Of a DNA stretch of 64,000 bases, positions 9,189-18,812 are shown piece by piece (position 1 is the stretch's first letter; the number at the start of each line of letters is the position of its first letter). The position numbers and the translations under genes were made by a program. Below the pieces are notes generated by a model, which ran no database searches, had not been told where the DNA came from, and saw only the letters and a list, made by a program, of their open reading frames with translations. Origin of the DNA: Opitutaceae bacterium (GTDB lineage: Bacteria > Verrucomicrobiota > Verrucomicrobiia > Opitutales > Opitutaceae); the NCBI GenBank assembly GCA_028691845.1, contig JAQUYL010000015.1:1-64000 (forward strand), read 5' to 3'.

Positions 9189-12100
9189 ATGGCTTTGTTT
9201 TCTACAACGCGGGTGCGAGTCATCCTTATTCTTGCCGTCGTTGCTGTCGCTGCCATGGCGCGGCAGGCAACGCCGCCGGGCTTGGCGGTGGTTAAATTGT
9301 TTAATCCATCGCCTGCTTTCATTGCAGGCGAACCGTATGCATTTGTCCGCAGCAAGGAAGGCGCACTTTTTGTGGCATCAAGCTGCCTGTCGATGTTTGA
9401 TGGCGCGAGTTGGCAGCAAATTCCGGTCCCAGGAGCCAAGCGGGTACTTGCGCTTGCAGCGGGAACTGCGCCGGAACGGATTTGGGTGGGGGCGGATGGG
9501 GCAATCGGATACCTTGAAAGGGACGCCAGAAACCAATGGCTGTTCGTTTCCCTCCTGCCTCAATTAAAGCAAGAGGGCGTCCCTGACTTGCTCGAAATAC
9601 ACCATGTGCATCCGACTGCCGATGGTGCTATTTTTGTATCCCGTTCCAGGGTTCTGCATTGGGATGGCAGTCGATTCCGAAGCTGGGATTTGCCGGCGCC
9701 GGCACGACTCTACGCCTTCTCTTCGGATGGCGACCTGTTCATCTATCGCCAGGGAACCGGGCTCCTGCGAATGGAAGAAACGGGGCCCAATCTGTTCCTG
9801 TCTCAGAATTTACTGCCTGTTCACGATAATCCGCTAATAGGATACTTCACGTTGGGAATCGGAAACGAATTCGCCGTATTTCAGCGAGGAGTGTGGCGGC
9901 GCACAGAGAATGAATGGATTCGTCTGGACGACGTTTCCAACATCCTGGCGGATGCGCGGGCAACCCACGCAACCCGGATTGACCGGACTACGGCTGCAAT
10001 CGCGACTTTCAGCAGCGGGGTCATTCTCCTGGCTGAAGACGGAGCCCTCCTGCGGATCGTCGACGGGAACAGCGGACTGTTAAGCGATACCGCCTCAAGT
10101 ATTTGGGCCGACACTGAAGAAAACCTCTGGATCGGCTTGGCCACCGGCATCGCTTGTCTGCGTAATACCTTGACCGAGTCTCTATTCGATCACCGGACAG
10201 GGCTGGGTGACGGAATTCAAAAGGCATTTCTTCATGAAAATCGTCCGGTATTCCTCACAACTCGCAGTCTTTACACGCTCCAGGACGGAAGACCCTCAGT
10301 GGTTCCACCCCTTCAGAAAATCGAATGGACCCTGCCAGAAGTGTGGGATGGGACAAGTATCGGGAATGAGATCTGGGTGGCTGCCACTGGCGGCCTCTGG
10401 CGCATATCCAATGAAAACACGCTATTGGTGTACGAGACACCTAACCAGGTTCCGCTGCTCACGAAGGCACAGGCGCTTCCGCAAGGTCTGGTTTTTTTTG
10501 ACAACGCCACCTGTCGCCTTATGCAGCCGCTAGCCTCCGGGGCGAGCACTCGCGAACTTTATCGTGAGTTGGACAGCATTCCTGTCTCAGTGGTCGAGGA
10601 AGATGATGGATCGGCCCTCTGGGTTTCGACTGAAACAGGCAACGTTTCCCGATTGCTTTGGAGCAAAGAGGATGGGCGGCCCAACCTTCGGCTTGGACGC
10701 CGCTATTCACTCGGCCCGGCGACGTCTTCATCCAAACAGTCACGACTCACTTCGCTCTCCGGAACGATTGTCGCCTTTGCCGGAGACAACATCCTGACTT
10801 ATTCTGACGCGAGTGAACAATTTGCGCCACTTGCCGGTTTCGAATACTTTAGAGGAGTCGCCGCAGCTTCGTTGGAGCATTCGGATCACGGGTTTTGGCT
10901 GGTGCAAAACAGGGGACTTGGGACGAACGGCCCGGCCGCCGTAATCCGGGTCCAACACAAGCCCGACGGCAAGGGTATGGATTGGGCGCCGATCGACATT
11001 CCCGGTCTAGACCATATCGGATCGTCCACCAACCTGAGCCTGACCAATGACAATGGCGGCGAGACCCTTTGGATCGCCGGGGCCTACGGGATGCTGCGGC
11101 ACGAATTCGGGAAATCGCGGATCGGCTCCCAACAAACACCCAGCCTGGGGTTGCATAAAATACGGATCACCGCGAATCGAGAGCCGGTTTCTGCGCTAGA
11201 ACACGGCGCTCGGTTTTCGCCCGGCGTGAACGAGCTTCGCTTCATTTTCCCGGCCGCCGGCGCTGTGAGGGGGGAAACGATCTTTTATGAGACCAAACTC
11301 GAAGGTGTGGAGACCGAATGGTCGCAGCCGAAGAACCTCCCTGAGCGGGAATTTACGGGCCTGTCTGCGGGATCCTACGTCTTCATGGCTCGAGCCATTG
11401 ATCGTTTCGGGCGCCGTGGCCCAATCGTCCGCTATTCCTTCGTCCTTGAAGCGCCATGGTACCGCACCGCTCCAACCATGGTCGGACTGGTGCTTGGCGC
11501 AGCGCTCGTCTTGTATGCCGGTGTCCGGTGGCGGCTGCGGCAGCTCCAGCGCCAGGCAGAGCGGCTCAACCGTCTCGTCGGCGAGCGCACGCAGGAGTTG
11601 CTTCTTTCCAACACAGCCAAGTCGGAGTTTCTCGAAAACATCAGCCACGAGATTCGCAATCCGCTCAATGGCATCGTCGGGATGATCGATCTGGTGACCC
11701 AGCAGAACCCTGAATGGAATTCGAACGAACATTTGCGATCCCTCAAGGAGTGCAGTGCGAGCTTGGTCCGTGTGTTTAACGACGTGCTTAATTTTTCCAA
11801 GCTAGAGTACGGCTATGTCACGGTCGACCAGCATCCCTTTTCGCTGACGACCCTGATCGAATCGGTGCGGGCGACATTTCTGGACCAGGTCACCAGGCAA
11901 GGCGGCAAGCTCAGTGTCAGGATACCGGCCAGCTTTCCTGACTCCTTCAATGGCGACGAAGCGAAGATCCGGACCGTTCTCAACAACTTCGTCGGCAACG
12001 CCGTCAAATACGCCCCCGGAACGGCAATCGAAATCACAGTGTCAGGAACCGAATCCGGCGAAGATAAACTGAACCTGCTCATCGAGGTGGCAGACGGCGG

Positions 12101-13094
12101 CCCCGGGGTCCCTCCCGAGGAGCAGGAGGTGATTTTTCAGAAGTTCGTCCGCGGCAGCCGGGCGCGGGCGACGAAAGTGACCGGGTCTGGCATCGGGCTG
12201 GCGACCTGTCGTATTTTGGCCAACCTGATGGGTGGAGGCGTCGGAATCGAGAGCGAACAGGGGAAGGGCGCGATCTTTTTTCTAAAACTTCCGGTGGGGA
12301 TAGCACAAAAGCCTGCCCCCACCCTGCCGGCCGCGGTTCTGCCGGAGCCCGGACAACGTCGGGCGCTCATAATCGAGGATCAACATTTCAACCAGGTTGC
12401 GCTCGCTGCTGTCGTCCGCCGACTTGGCTATGAGGTCGAATGCGTCTTCAACGCCAGCGAAGCCGCGGCCGTTCTGGCGCAGCATGCCTTCGAACTCATA
12501 TTCCTTGACCTGAAGCTGCCAGGAACGAAAGGGACGGAAATCGCCCGTTTCATCCGCTCCTCGCCCTCCGGCCGCGAGGTGGTGCTTATCGGAGTCAGCG
12601 CCAGTGACAGCCGGGAGGCGGCCCAACGCTGCCTGGCGTCGGGGATGGACGCGTTTCTCCTCAAGCCGGTGAGCGACGACCTCGTTAGCGCCACAGTCCA
12701 CGCCGTGCTGGCACGACGATCTTCCGGTACGGAACCCGGAGCTGCTCTCAATTTCTCAACTCTTGAACTCGTCGCGCGCAGCGCACCCGGTGGCATGGCC
12801 GAAGCCGTCCGCCTATATCTCACCGCCCTGGATGGCGAGATCGACGCACTCGAACAGGCCGTACGGACGGGCAAGAAGGAGGACATCGCGGCACAGGCAC
12901 ATCGAATATGTTCCCATGCCGCTGTTGTGAGCGCAGAAGAAATGGGCCGAACGGCGAAGGAACTGGAAACAGCGGCTGGGGCGGGTCAAATCGAGCAGTC
13001 CGCAAAGGCCCTGGAGAAAATCAGGAAACTGGCAGCCGATCTCTCCCAACGCCTTAAGGAACGGAACCAAGCGGTCGATCCGGAATCCGGGTGA
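9189..13094 (+). CDS. Hybrid sensor histidine kinase 1 (beta-propeller, Y_Y_Y, HisKA, HATPase, REC, HPt)
   Basis: About 1301 residues from the ATG at 9189, chosen because a signal/anchor helix (RVILILAVVAVAAMA) follows. Order: periplasmic two-component-regulator propeller with repeated WxG-type blades to about residue 650; Y_Y_Y Ig-like domain; transmembrane helix (TMVGLVLGAALVLYAGV); HisKA with phospho-acceptor His820 in ISHEIRNPLNG; HATPase with N box NNFVGNAVKYA, intact G1 ADGGPGVP and G2 GSGIGLATC; receiver with acceptor Asp1107 in FLDLKLPG; and an HPt-like helix bundle with His1238 in AHRICSH. It thus carries a full phosphorelay in one chain. It probably signals to the convergent response regulator, which overlaps its last 41 bp. 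Confidence 0.9.
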   Translation: MALFSTTRVRVILILAVVAVAAMARQATPPGLAVVKLFNPSPAFIAGEPYAFVRSKEGALFVASSCLSMFDGASWQQIPVPGAKRVLALAAGTAPERIWVGADGAIGYLERDARNQWLFVSLLPQLKQEGVPDLLEIHHVHPTADGAIFVSRSRVLHWDGSRFRSWDLPAPARLYAFSSDGDLFIYRQGTGLLRMEETGPNLFLSQNLLPVHDNPLIGYFTLGIGNEFAVFQRGVWRRTENEWIRLDDVSNILADARATHATRIDRTTAAIATFSSGVILLAEDGALLRIVDGNSGLLSDTASSIWADTEENLWIGLATGIACLRNTLTESLFDHRTGLGDGIQKAFLHENRPVFLTTRSLYTLQDGRPSVVPPLQKIEWTLPEVWDGTSIGNEIWVAATGGLWRISNENTLLVYETPNQVPLLTKAQALPQGLVFFDNATCRLMQPLASGASTRELYRELDSIPVSVVEEDDGSALWVSTETGNVSRLLWSKEDGRPNLRLGRRYSLGPATSSSKQSRLTSLSGTIVAFAGDNILTYSDASEQFAPLAGFEYFRGVAAASLEHSDHGFWLVQNRGLGTNGPAAVIRVQHKPDGKGMDWAPIDIPGLDHIGSSTNLSLTNDNGGETLWIAGAYGMLRHEFGKSRIGSQQTPSLGLHKIRITANREPVSALEHGARFSPGVNELRFIFPAAGAVRGETIFYETKLEGVETEWSQPKNLPEREFTGLSAGSYVFMARAIDRFGRRGPIVRYSFVLEAPWYRTAPTMVGLVLGAALVLYAGVRWRLRQLQRQAERLNRLVGERTQELLLSNTAKSEFLENISHEIRNPLNGIVGMIDLVTQQNPEWNSNEHLRSLKECSASLVRVFNDVLNFSKLEYGYVTVDQHPFSLTTLIESVRATFLDQVTRQGGKLSVRIPASFPDSFNGDEAKIRTVLNNFVGNAVKYAPGTAIEITVSGTESGEDKLNLLIEVADGGPGVPPEEQEVIFQKFVRGSRARATKVTGSGIGLATCRILANLMGGGVGIESEQGKGAIFFLKLPVGIAQKPAPTLPAAVLPEPGQRRALIIEDQHFNQVALAAVVRRLGYEVECVFNASEAAAVLAQHAFELIFLDLKLPGTKGTEIARFIRSSPSGREVVLIGVSASDSREAAQRCLASGMDAFLLKPVSDDLVSATVHAVLARRSSGTEPGAALNFSTLELVARSAPGGMAEAVRLYLTALDGEIDALEQAVRTGKKEDIAAQAHRICSHAAVVSAEEMGRTAKELETAAGAGQIEQSAKALEKIRKLAADLSQRLKERNQAVDPESG

Positions 13095-13722
13095 AGCCCT
13101 TTTCGATGGCATACCGCACGAGCTGCGGCGTACTGTGAATCCTTAGCTTCGTCATGATGCTGACCCGGTGATTCCTCGCCGTGTTGGCGCTAATCGCGAG
13201 TCGGGCCGCGATCTCCTCGTTGGTTAACCCCTCTCCAATCAATCGCAGCATCTCTTGTTCGCGATCGGACAGGATCTTATCGAAAGCAGCGGGATCGGCC
13301 CGGAGTGACAAGCGGAGTCGTTCTACCGAAGGAGAGATGAAACGCCGGCCAGCGAACACGGCCTTGATCACATCGCCCAGGATGCCCACCGGTTGCTCAT
13401 TCTTGTCCACAACAGCATGCACCGGTAACTTGAGCACTCGGGAGAGAGTGAATTCATCGATCCGAGAGGAGAGAATTATCACCTTGGCGTCGGGAACGAT
13501 GGCGAAAATATCCTTGAACAGGCTCAATCCGTCGCAATCCGGCAGCACCAAATCCAGCATAATCAAATCCGGCTGACTGTTCCGACACTCAGCCAGAGCC
13601 GTCTTCCCGTTGACGGCCGTCCTAATCATGGCAGACGGCGCCGCATGGGTGCAGGCCATGGCCAGGAATTCGCGGAACATCGTCTGATCCTCGACGATAA
13701 GGATTTTCGTGGGACCGGTCAT
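13054..13722 (-). CDS. NarL/LuxR-family response regulator 1
   Basis: 222 residues: receiver domain (acidic pair ED at 11-12, acceptor Asp57 in IMLDLVLPD, switch residues in ILSSR), a linker, and a LuxR-type helix-turn-helix (LSDREQEMLRLIGEGLTNEE through NHRVSIMTKLRIHS). It is a DNA-binding output protein, and the obvious partner is hybrid kinase 1, since the two stop codons face each other with 41 bp of coding overlap. One oddity is that the conserved receiver Lys sits in VVDKNEQPVG, not in the usual KxxP context. A similar kinase/regulator pair is found at 50476-54691. Confidence 0.9.
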   Translation of the reverse strand: MTGPTKILIVEDQTMFREFLAMACTHAAPSAMIRTAVNGKTALAECRNSQPDLIMLDLVLPDCDGLSLFKDIFAIVPDAKVIILSSRIDEFTLSRVLKLPVHAVVDKNEQPVGILGDVIKAVFAGRRFISPSVERLRLSLRADPAAFDKILSDREQEMLRLIGEGLTNEEIAARLAISANTARNHRVSIMTKLRIHSTPQLVRYAIEKGFTRIPDRPLGSVP

Positions 13723-13961
13723 GCGACTGATAAATTTCTCTCAATGTGAAACCGATCATGAAACAGGTCTAGCTTGGATTTGCCGCCGTAACGATTGCGC
13801 CATTGGGCAATTCCATCCCAGATGGAGCCCTCATCGACTGGGAGAGGCTTGCGGTCTGGCGTTGCAGGCGCGTTCCATGGAATGTTCCGCAAGCATGTGC
13901 TGTCTCACCAACTGCAGCCCATGCTGCCAGCGCTCGCTGCGCCTGGTTCCAGATTGGGGGA

Positions 13962-15230
13962 CTACGCCCCGCAGACGTAGGGCACGGTCAGCGCCCCATC
14001 GGGAAGGACGGCTATGGGAGTATTCTGACCCAACTTGGCCAATTCCTCATCGATCGCCACACGGATATTTTTGACTGGCCGGAGATGCGCTTTACGCACG
14101 TCGGAATCGGGCAATTCGCTCAATAGGCTCACGCGGGCTTTCCTGAGAATGAGGGCAAAGAGCTGAACCTGCCATTGATCGAACTCATGATAGCCCGGCG
14201 TGCAGATGGTCTCGAGCATGGCCGCGGCTGAGTGATGCTCGAAGATCATTCGCTTGAAGTTACCATGCTCGGGAAATCCGTCGCCACACCGCGACGCGCA
14301 GAGAATAAGCCCGCCCGGTTTCACGATCTGCGCGGCAGCCGACATCCCCTTCACAGTCTGGTAGAGATTTCGATCCAGCGGAGCCCCGCTGTTGGTGGTC
14401 ACGACGACGGCGTAGTCGTGCGGACACTCGATCATCACTGATGTTTTTACGAAGGCACAACCCGCCCGGTGCGCCGCCATGACTTCCCCGCAAAAGAAAC
14501 GGGTGATTTCTTTGCGCCGGTTCAGAGACACATTGACCAGAAAATCCACTGGCACGAGTGATCCTCCCGCGCGCACGTTTCTTTGCGTGGCATTGTCCTC
14601 CAAGCGTCCCCATGTGCTCGTGGGATCCGCGACCGTCATCGCCGAGTGGTGGTGCATGATCGCATCAATGCCGGCAACACCAGGGAACACCGCCTTGTAG
14701 CCGCCGGAGAAACCGGCCATAAAATGCGGCTCGATGAAGCCCACGAGGATTCGCCGATCGGCTTCCACGTAATGCCGGCAAAACTGCACACCGTAGCCAG
14801 ACGCAGATCGTCCGACGTGGACCAAGGTGGAGGGGTCGTGGGCGTCATGGTTGATGATTCGATAGTTTTGCGCCACCTCGCGTCCGACCATGCGCTCAAT
14901 CTCCGTTGACGTATTCGCGCGATGAGATCCGGTCCCAATCAGGATCGTGATTTGCTCCCGCGGCACGTGCGCCAACTCGTCGAAAATCCACGGCAGCAGC
15001 CGATCGCTTGGCAGGGGACAGGTATTGTCGGGGATGACCACGGTGAGTCGCTCGGATGCCTTGACCAATTCCCTCAATGGGCGCGTGTCGTAGGGAGCAC
15101 GTACGGCCTTGAGGAAGGCCGAGTGCTCGTCGCCCAAACCTTCGATCAGTCTGGGTTCGATTACTGAGGCCTGCAGCCCGGAGAGATCGAGGGCCAGGCC
15201 AGTGTCCCCGTATAAAAGCTGAGTCTTCAT
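13962..15230 (-). CDS. LarA-family nickel-pincer racemase/epimerase (lactate racemase-like)
   Basis: 422 residues, the usual length of the family. Motifs: GTGSHR at 99-104, EPHFMAGFSGGYK with His169 and Lys179, a His cluster at 193-195, and TTNSGAPLDRNLYQ in the C-terminal lobe. Lys179 and His195 align with the Lys that carries the nickel-pincer cofactor and the Ni-ligand His of Lactobacillus LarA, so the active site looks intact. The family interconverts 2-hydroxyacid stereoisomers, and substrate is not readable from sequence. No larB, larC or larE cofactor genes are nearby, so they must lie elsewhere. The gene reads away from the phosphofructokinase gene. Confidence 0.85.
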   Translation of the reverse strand: MKTQLLYGDTGLALDLSGLQASVIEPRLIEGLGDEHSAFLKAVRAPYDTRPLRELVKASERLTVVIPDNTCPLPSDRLLPWIFDELAHVPREQITILIGTGSHRANTSTEIERMVGREVAQNYRIINHDAHDPSTLVHVGRSASGYGVQFCRHYVEADRRILVGFIEPHFMAGFSGGYKAVFPGVAGIDAIMHHHSAMTVADPTSTWGRLEDNATQRNVRAGGSLVPVDFLVNVSLNRRKEITRFFCGEVMAAHRAGCAFVKTSVMIECPHDYAVVVTTNSGAPLDRNLYQTVKGMSAAAQIVKPGGLILCASRCGDGFPEHGNFKRMIFEHHSAAAMLETICTPGYHEFDQWQVQLFALILRKARVSLLSELPDSDVRKAHLRPVKNIRVAIDEELAKLGQNTPIAVLPDGALTVPYVCGA

Positions 15231-15797
15231 TTGAATACTGATTTGTTTAAACTGATCTCAGAAAATGAACAGCGGATCTGGACCCACCATGCCTCGCCCT
15301 TTCGGCATGTGTGATGGGTTAGGCCGATCCATGCACAAGGGAACCGTCACTCCGATCATGGCCGTTTCCCCCTCTTGGATTCGTTCGGCAAATGCTGGCA
15401 AAATATCAATTTCCTGAGCCTGGCCATTTTCTGGCAATTTTATCCCGAGCCGCTAAATGAGCATCCGTTTTCGCTCCCATCGCCTTTGGATCAAACAGGT
15501 AAGTCGGTGCAAGGATGTCGCCCTCATAAGGGAACAGGCGCCGGTGCATTTTCATGGGCAATCCTCTCCCCTCGTAACATTGATTGCTGGGTCACTGCTT
15601 CCGCCGACCGCAGAAACATCTGCTCTTTTTTACCGCCAGCGGGACGCAAATCCCATTTTTCTGCCGGCCTCCTGATAGTGGTTGCCGGCTTTTGCGGTTC
15701 ATCTCTTCAATGAAAACTTGCCGGGGGGGATCGTCTGGGACTAATCACGTTATTGCGGTAATCAGTCCCCCCACAATCAATTCTCAGCTTTTCAGCC
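15231..15797. promoter_or_regulatory. 567-bp divergent region between larA-like and phosphofructokinase genes
   Basis: I see no supportable gene here; small open frames exist but show no family features. It must contain promoters for both divergent genes. A hairpin-like pair of GCCGGC at 15663-15668 and 15684-15689, followed by TTTT, lies about 105 bp before the phosphofructokinase start and could be a leader terminator or processing site. Confidence 0.3.
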
Positions 15798-17024
15798 ATG
15801 CAGCCAAAAAAAGTCGCCATTCTCACCGCCGGCGGTCTCGCGCCCTGTCTCAGTGCCGCCATCGGAGATCTTGTCCAACGCTACACGGAGGTCCTTCCTT
15901 CGACCGAGATCATTTGTTACCGGTCGGGGTACAAGGGGCTGCTGCTGGGTGACTCCATCAAGGTCACCCCAGAGCTCCGGACGCAGGCTGGACTGCTGCA
16001 TAAATTCGGCGGTAGCCCCATCGGCAACAGTCGCGTGAAACTCACCAACATTTCCGATTGCGTGAAGCGCGGCCTCGTCAAGGAGGGACAGGATCCCCGC
16101 CGAGTCGCTGCCGACCAGCTCGTGCGCGACGGCATCGATGTGCTGCATACCATCGGCGGAGACGACACGAGCACGGCAGCGGCCGATCTCGCCGCATTTT
16201 TGCGGACCAACAACTACCGGCTGACGGTCGTCGGCCTGCCCAAGACCATCGACAACGACATCATTCCCGTCCGCCAGAGCCTCGGGGCCTGGACGGCAGC
16301 AGAGCAGGGCGCGCTCTTCTTCCGCAATATCGTGACTGAGCTCGGCTCCAGTCCGCGCATGCTCATCATCCACGAAGTCATGGGCCGGCACTGCGGCTGG
16401 CTGGCCGCTGCGACGGCGCAGGATTACATGAAGATCGTCGACGCCGGTTCCTACGCCCCCGGTTTCGGCCTGATCAAGGAACGCTACGCGGTGCACGGTC
16501 TCTATCTTCCCGAACTCAAATTCGACATTGCGGCCGAGGCGGACCGTCTCCGCCGGATTTTTGACCAGCTCGGCAACATCAACCTGTTCATCAGCGAGGG
16601 GGCGTGTGTGCCCGAGATCGTCGCCGAACTCGAGAAGCGTGGCGAAAAGGTCCAGCGGGATCCCTTTGGTCATGTCAAACTTGACACGATCAATCCCGGT
16701 AAGTGGTTTGGGGACCGATTCTCCAAGCTGCTGGGCGCCGAAAAGGTGATGGTGCAGAAAAGCGGCTATTTCGCCCGTTCCGCCTCGGCCAATGCGCGGG
16801 ACCTCCAACTCATCAAGAAGTGTGCCGACAAAGCCGTGGCTTGCGCCCTTACGGACACGTCCGGCCTGGTCGGGCAGGATGAGGAGCGCGGTGATGAGCT
16901 GCGCGCCGTGGAGTTCCCTCGGGTCAAGGGAGGCAAGGCATTCGATGTCGGCACCCCCTGGTTCCGAGAGATGATGGCCCGCCTGGGCCAGCCGGTGGTT
17001 CCTGCATCCGGCTGCCACGGATAG
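15798..17024 (+). CDS. pfp: 6-phosphofructokinase, pyrophosphate-dependent type
   Basis: 408 residues. This glycolytic enzyme interconverts fructose 6-phosphate and fructose 1,6-bisphosphate. Phosphoryl-donor type is indicated by GGDDT at 120-124 (Asp where ATP enzymes have Gly) and PKTIDND at 148-154 (Lys where ATP enzymes have Gly), both marks of PPi use. The substrate motif MGRHCGW is present. The N-terminal donor loop reads AGGLAPCLSAA and lacks the common GGDxPG Asp. PPi enzymes are reversible and serve both glycolysis and gluconeogenesis. The start is the first ATG, 18 bases after the preceding stop-rich stretch. A strong palindrome follows the gene. Confidence 0.88.
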   Translation: MQPKKVAILTAGGLAPCLSAAIGDLVQRYTEVLPSTEIICYRSGYKGLLLGDSIKVTPELRTQAGLLHKFGGSPIGNSRVKLTNISDCVKRGLVKEGQDPRRVAADQLVRDGIDVLHTIGGDDTSTAAADLAAFLRTNNYRLTVVGLPKTIDNDIIPVRQSLGAWTAAEQGALFFRNIVTELGSSPRMLIIHEVMGRHCGWLAAATAQDYMKIVDAGSYAPGFGLIKERYAVHGLYLPELKFDIAAEADRLRRIFDQLGNINLFISEGACVPEIVAELEKRGEKVQRDPFGHVKLDTINPGKWFGDRFSKLLGAEKVMVQKSGYFARSASANARDLQLIKKCADKAVACALTDTSGLVGQDEERGDELRAVEFPRVKGGKAFDVGTPWFREMMARLGQPVVPASGCHG

Positions 17025-17051
17025 CGGTCCGATTGCAGCCTCATTTTCCTA

Positions 17052-17077
17052 ACCGCGCGGGAATATTCCTGCGCGGT
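17052..17077. terminator. 26-bp near-perfect palindrome after the phosphofructokinase gene
   Basis: ACCGCGCGGGAAT is followed directly by its complement ATTCCTGCGCGGT, with a single G-T mismatch across 13 pairs. It lies 28 bp after the pfp stop and 42 bp before the cardiolipin synthase start. There is no T-run on the plus strand, so it may be a weak terminator, an RNA-stabilising hairpin or an operator for the next gene. Confidence 0.5.
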
Positions 17078-17118
17078 CGCGCTTGCCATACGGCGAATAC
17101 GGGCAAGTCTGGAGAACA

Positions 17119-18573
17119 ATGGTTGAGCGCATCCGAAACGCCTACCAATCTCTGAGCGAGCACCCCTTCGTCAACGGAGTGCTGCCGCATCTGCTTACAG
17201 TTGCCGGGTTCCTGCTTGCCCTGTTTGTCATCGCCCGCCTCATGAGCGAGCGCAAGCAGCCCGGCAATACTGTCGCCTGGCTGCTCCTTATCGCCTTTAT
17301 CCCTTATGTCGGCGTGCCGCTCTATCTCCTGCTGGGCGGCCGGAAAATCAAGCGCCTCGCGGCACGCAAAACCCGCCTATGCCCCCGTTTGTCCGACACC
17401 GTGGCGTCGTCCGCCGCCATGGGCCCCACCGCCCGCATCGTCAACCGGGATGGCGTCTGTCCGCCCGTCGGAGGCAACCGGGTCCGCTTCCTCACAACGG
17501 GAGAAGATGCTTATCATGAGCTTGAGCGTCGGATCAAGGAAGCCCGACACACCATTCATCTGACCACGTTCCTGCTGGCCCGGGATGAAGTCGGCCGCCG
17601 CCTGGTCTCTCTGTTGGCAAAGCGCGCCTGCGAAGGCGTGAAGGTCCGCCTTCTGCTCGACGCCCTCGGCTGCTTCCGCAGTAGCCGCGGTTTTGTTGAT
17701 CCGATACGCAAAGCTGGAGGCGAAGTTTACCGTTTCATGCCGATGCTGCCGCTGCAGCCCCGTCGGTCCGCCAATCTGCGCAATCATCGAAAAATTGCTG
17801 TCGTCGATCATCAGCTTGCAATTCTTGGCGGCCACAATCTCGCCAAGGAATACATGGGCCCCACTCCGCTGCGCCGCCGCTGGCGTGATTTTGGCGCCGT
17901 GATCGAAGGCCCGGCCGTTAACCTTCTGAATGAGATTTTTCTCGCCGACTGGGCCTTTGCCAGCGAGCAGTCCATCGACGTATTGCACAAGCGATTGCCT
18001 CCCCTCAGCGTCCCGGCGGCCGGCATGAGTGAACTACAAGTGGTCGCCAGCGGCCCCGACGTCGAAGGCGATCCGCTCTACGAAGGCATCTTGTCGGCCA
18101 TCCAGGAGGCCGGACAACGCGTTTGGATTGTCACACCCTATTTCATTCCTGACGAGGTCTTGTTCCGCACGCTTCTGCTCAAGGTGCGCTCGGGGGTGGA
18201 AGTGCGCATTGTGGTGCCTGCGCGTTCCAACCACCCCGTCACCGACTTCGCCAGGCGCCACTACCTTCGCGAACTCGCAGCCGCAGGCGCGCAGATCCTC
18301 TTCTACACTCCGACCATGAACCATGCGAAGCTCATCCTCGTGGATGAGCGCATCGGCCTCATCGGTTCGGCCAACCTGGATCTCCGCAGTCTCTTCGTGA
18401 ATTTCGAGGTCGGCGTATTCATCTATTCGCCCTCCGACTGCGCCGCACTGGCCAACTGGGTGCGCGAGGTTTTCTCCCGCTGCAAACCCATGCCGCTGAC
18501 GCGCATGAAGCGCCGCCGTTTCTTCACCACCCTGGGTGAGGACATCAGCCGGCTGCTCGCGCCGCTGCTCTAG
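17119..18573 (+). CDS. cls: Cardiolipin synthase (phospholipase D family)
   Basis: About 484 residues from the ATG at 17119, chosen because GGAGA lies just upstream. Two transmembrane helices at the N-terminus (LTVAGFLLALFVIARLM; TVAWLLLIAFIPYVGVPLYL) are followed by two phospholipase D catalytic repeats with HKD motifs: HRKIAVVD starting at about residue 223 and HAKLILVD at about 402, each followed by the usual GGHN or GSANLD. The enzyme joins two phosphatidylglycerol molecules at the inner membrane. Both catalytic motifs are intact and length matches bacterial ClsA proteins. Confidence 0.9.
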   Translation: MVERIRNAYQSLSEHPFVNGVLPHLLTVAGFLLALFVIARLMSERKQPGNTVAWLLLIAFIPYVGVPLYLLLGGRKIKRLAARKTRLCPRLSDTVASSAAMGPTARIVNRDGVCPPVGGNRVRFLTTGEDAYHELERRIKEARHTIHLTTFLLARDEVGRRLVSLLAKRACEGVKVRLLLDALGCFRSSRGFVDPIRKAGGEVYRFMPMLPLQPRRSANLRNHRKIAVVDHQLAILGGHNLAKEYMGPTPLRRRWRDFGAVIEGPAVNLLNEIFLADWAFASEQSIDVLHKRLPPLSVPAAGMSELQVVASGPDVEGDPLYEGILSAIQEAGQRVWIVTPYFIPDEVLFRTLLLKVRSGVEVRIVVPARSNHPVTDFARRHYLRELAAAGAQILFYTPTMNHAKLILVDERIGLIGSANLDLRSLFVNFEVGVFIYSPSDCAALANWVREVFSRCKPMPLTRMKRRRFFTTLGEDISRLLAPLL

Positions 18574-18812
18574 GCAAGGCCGGCGCTCCCACCGCCTCAC
18601 CCGCACTGGTCTAACCAGGATCGTGTGATGGATCCCGTGTCACATAATCTTCGGGTTAGTCTTCCCCTTTTTATCCAGCACGAAGTCTATGTGCGATGCA
18701 CCGCCATCAACGGATTTCCCCTTCTTTCCAAGATCTGACGGTGGCTGGAAAGACTGGGATAACGTGAAACTCGGAAACATCGTGTCTCACAACTCGCGCC
18801 TGTCGCCTTGCT

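Noticed and set aside
15375-15713. 112-codon open frame in the gap before phosphofructokinase
   Set aside because: It has no ribosome site, domain or signal peptide, and composition unlike neighbouring genes.
15792-17018. 408-codon open frame opposite the phosphofructokinase gene
   Set aside because: The plus-strand protein has clear catalytic motifs, and the antisense frame mirrors it almost exactly in extent and shows no family features.
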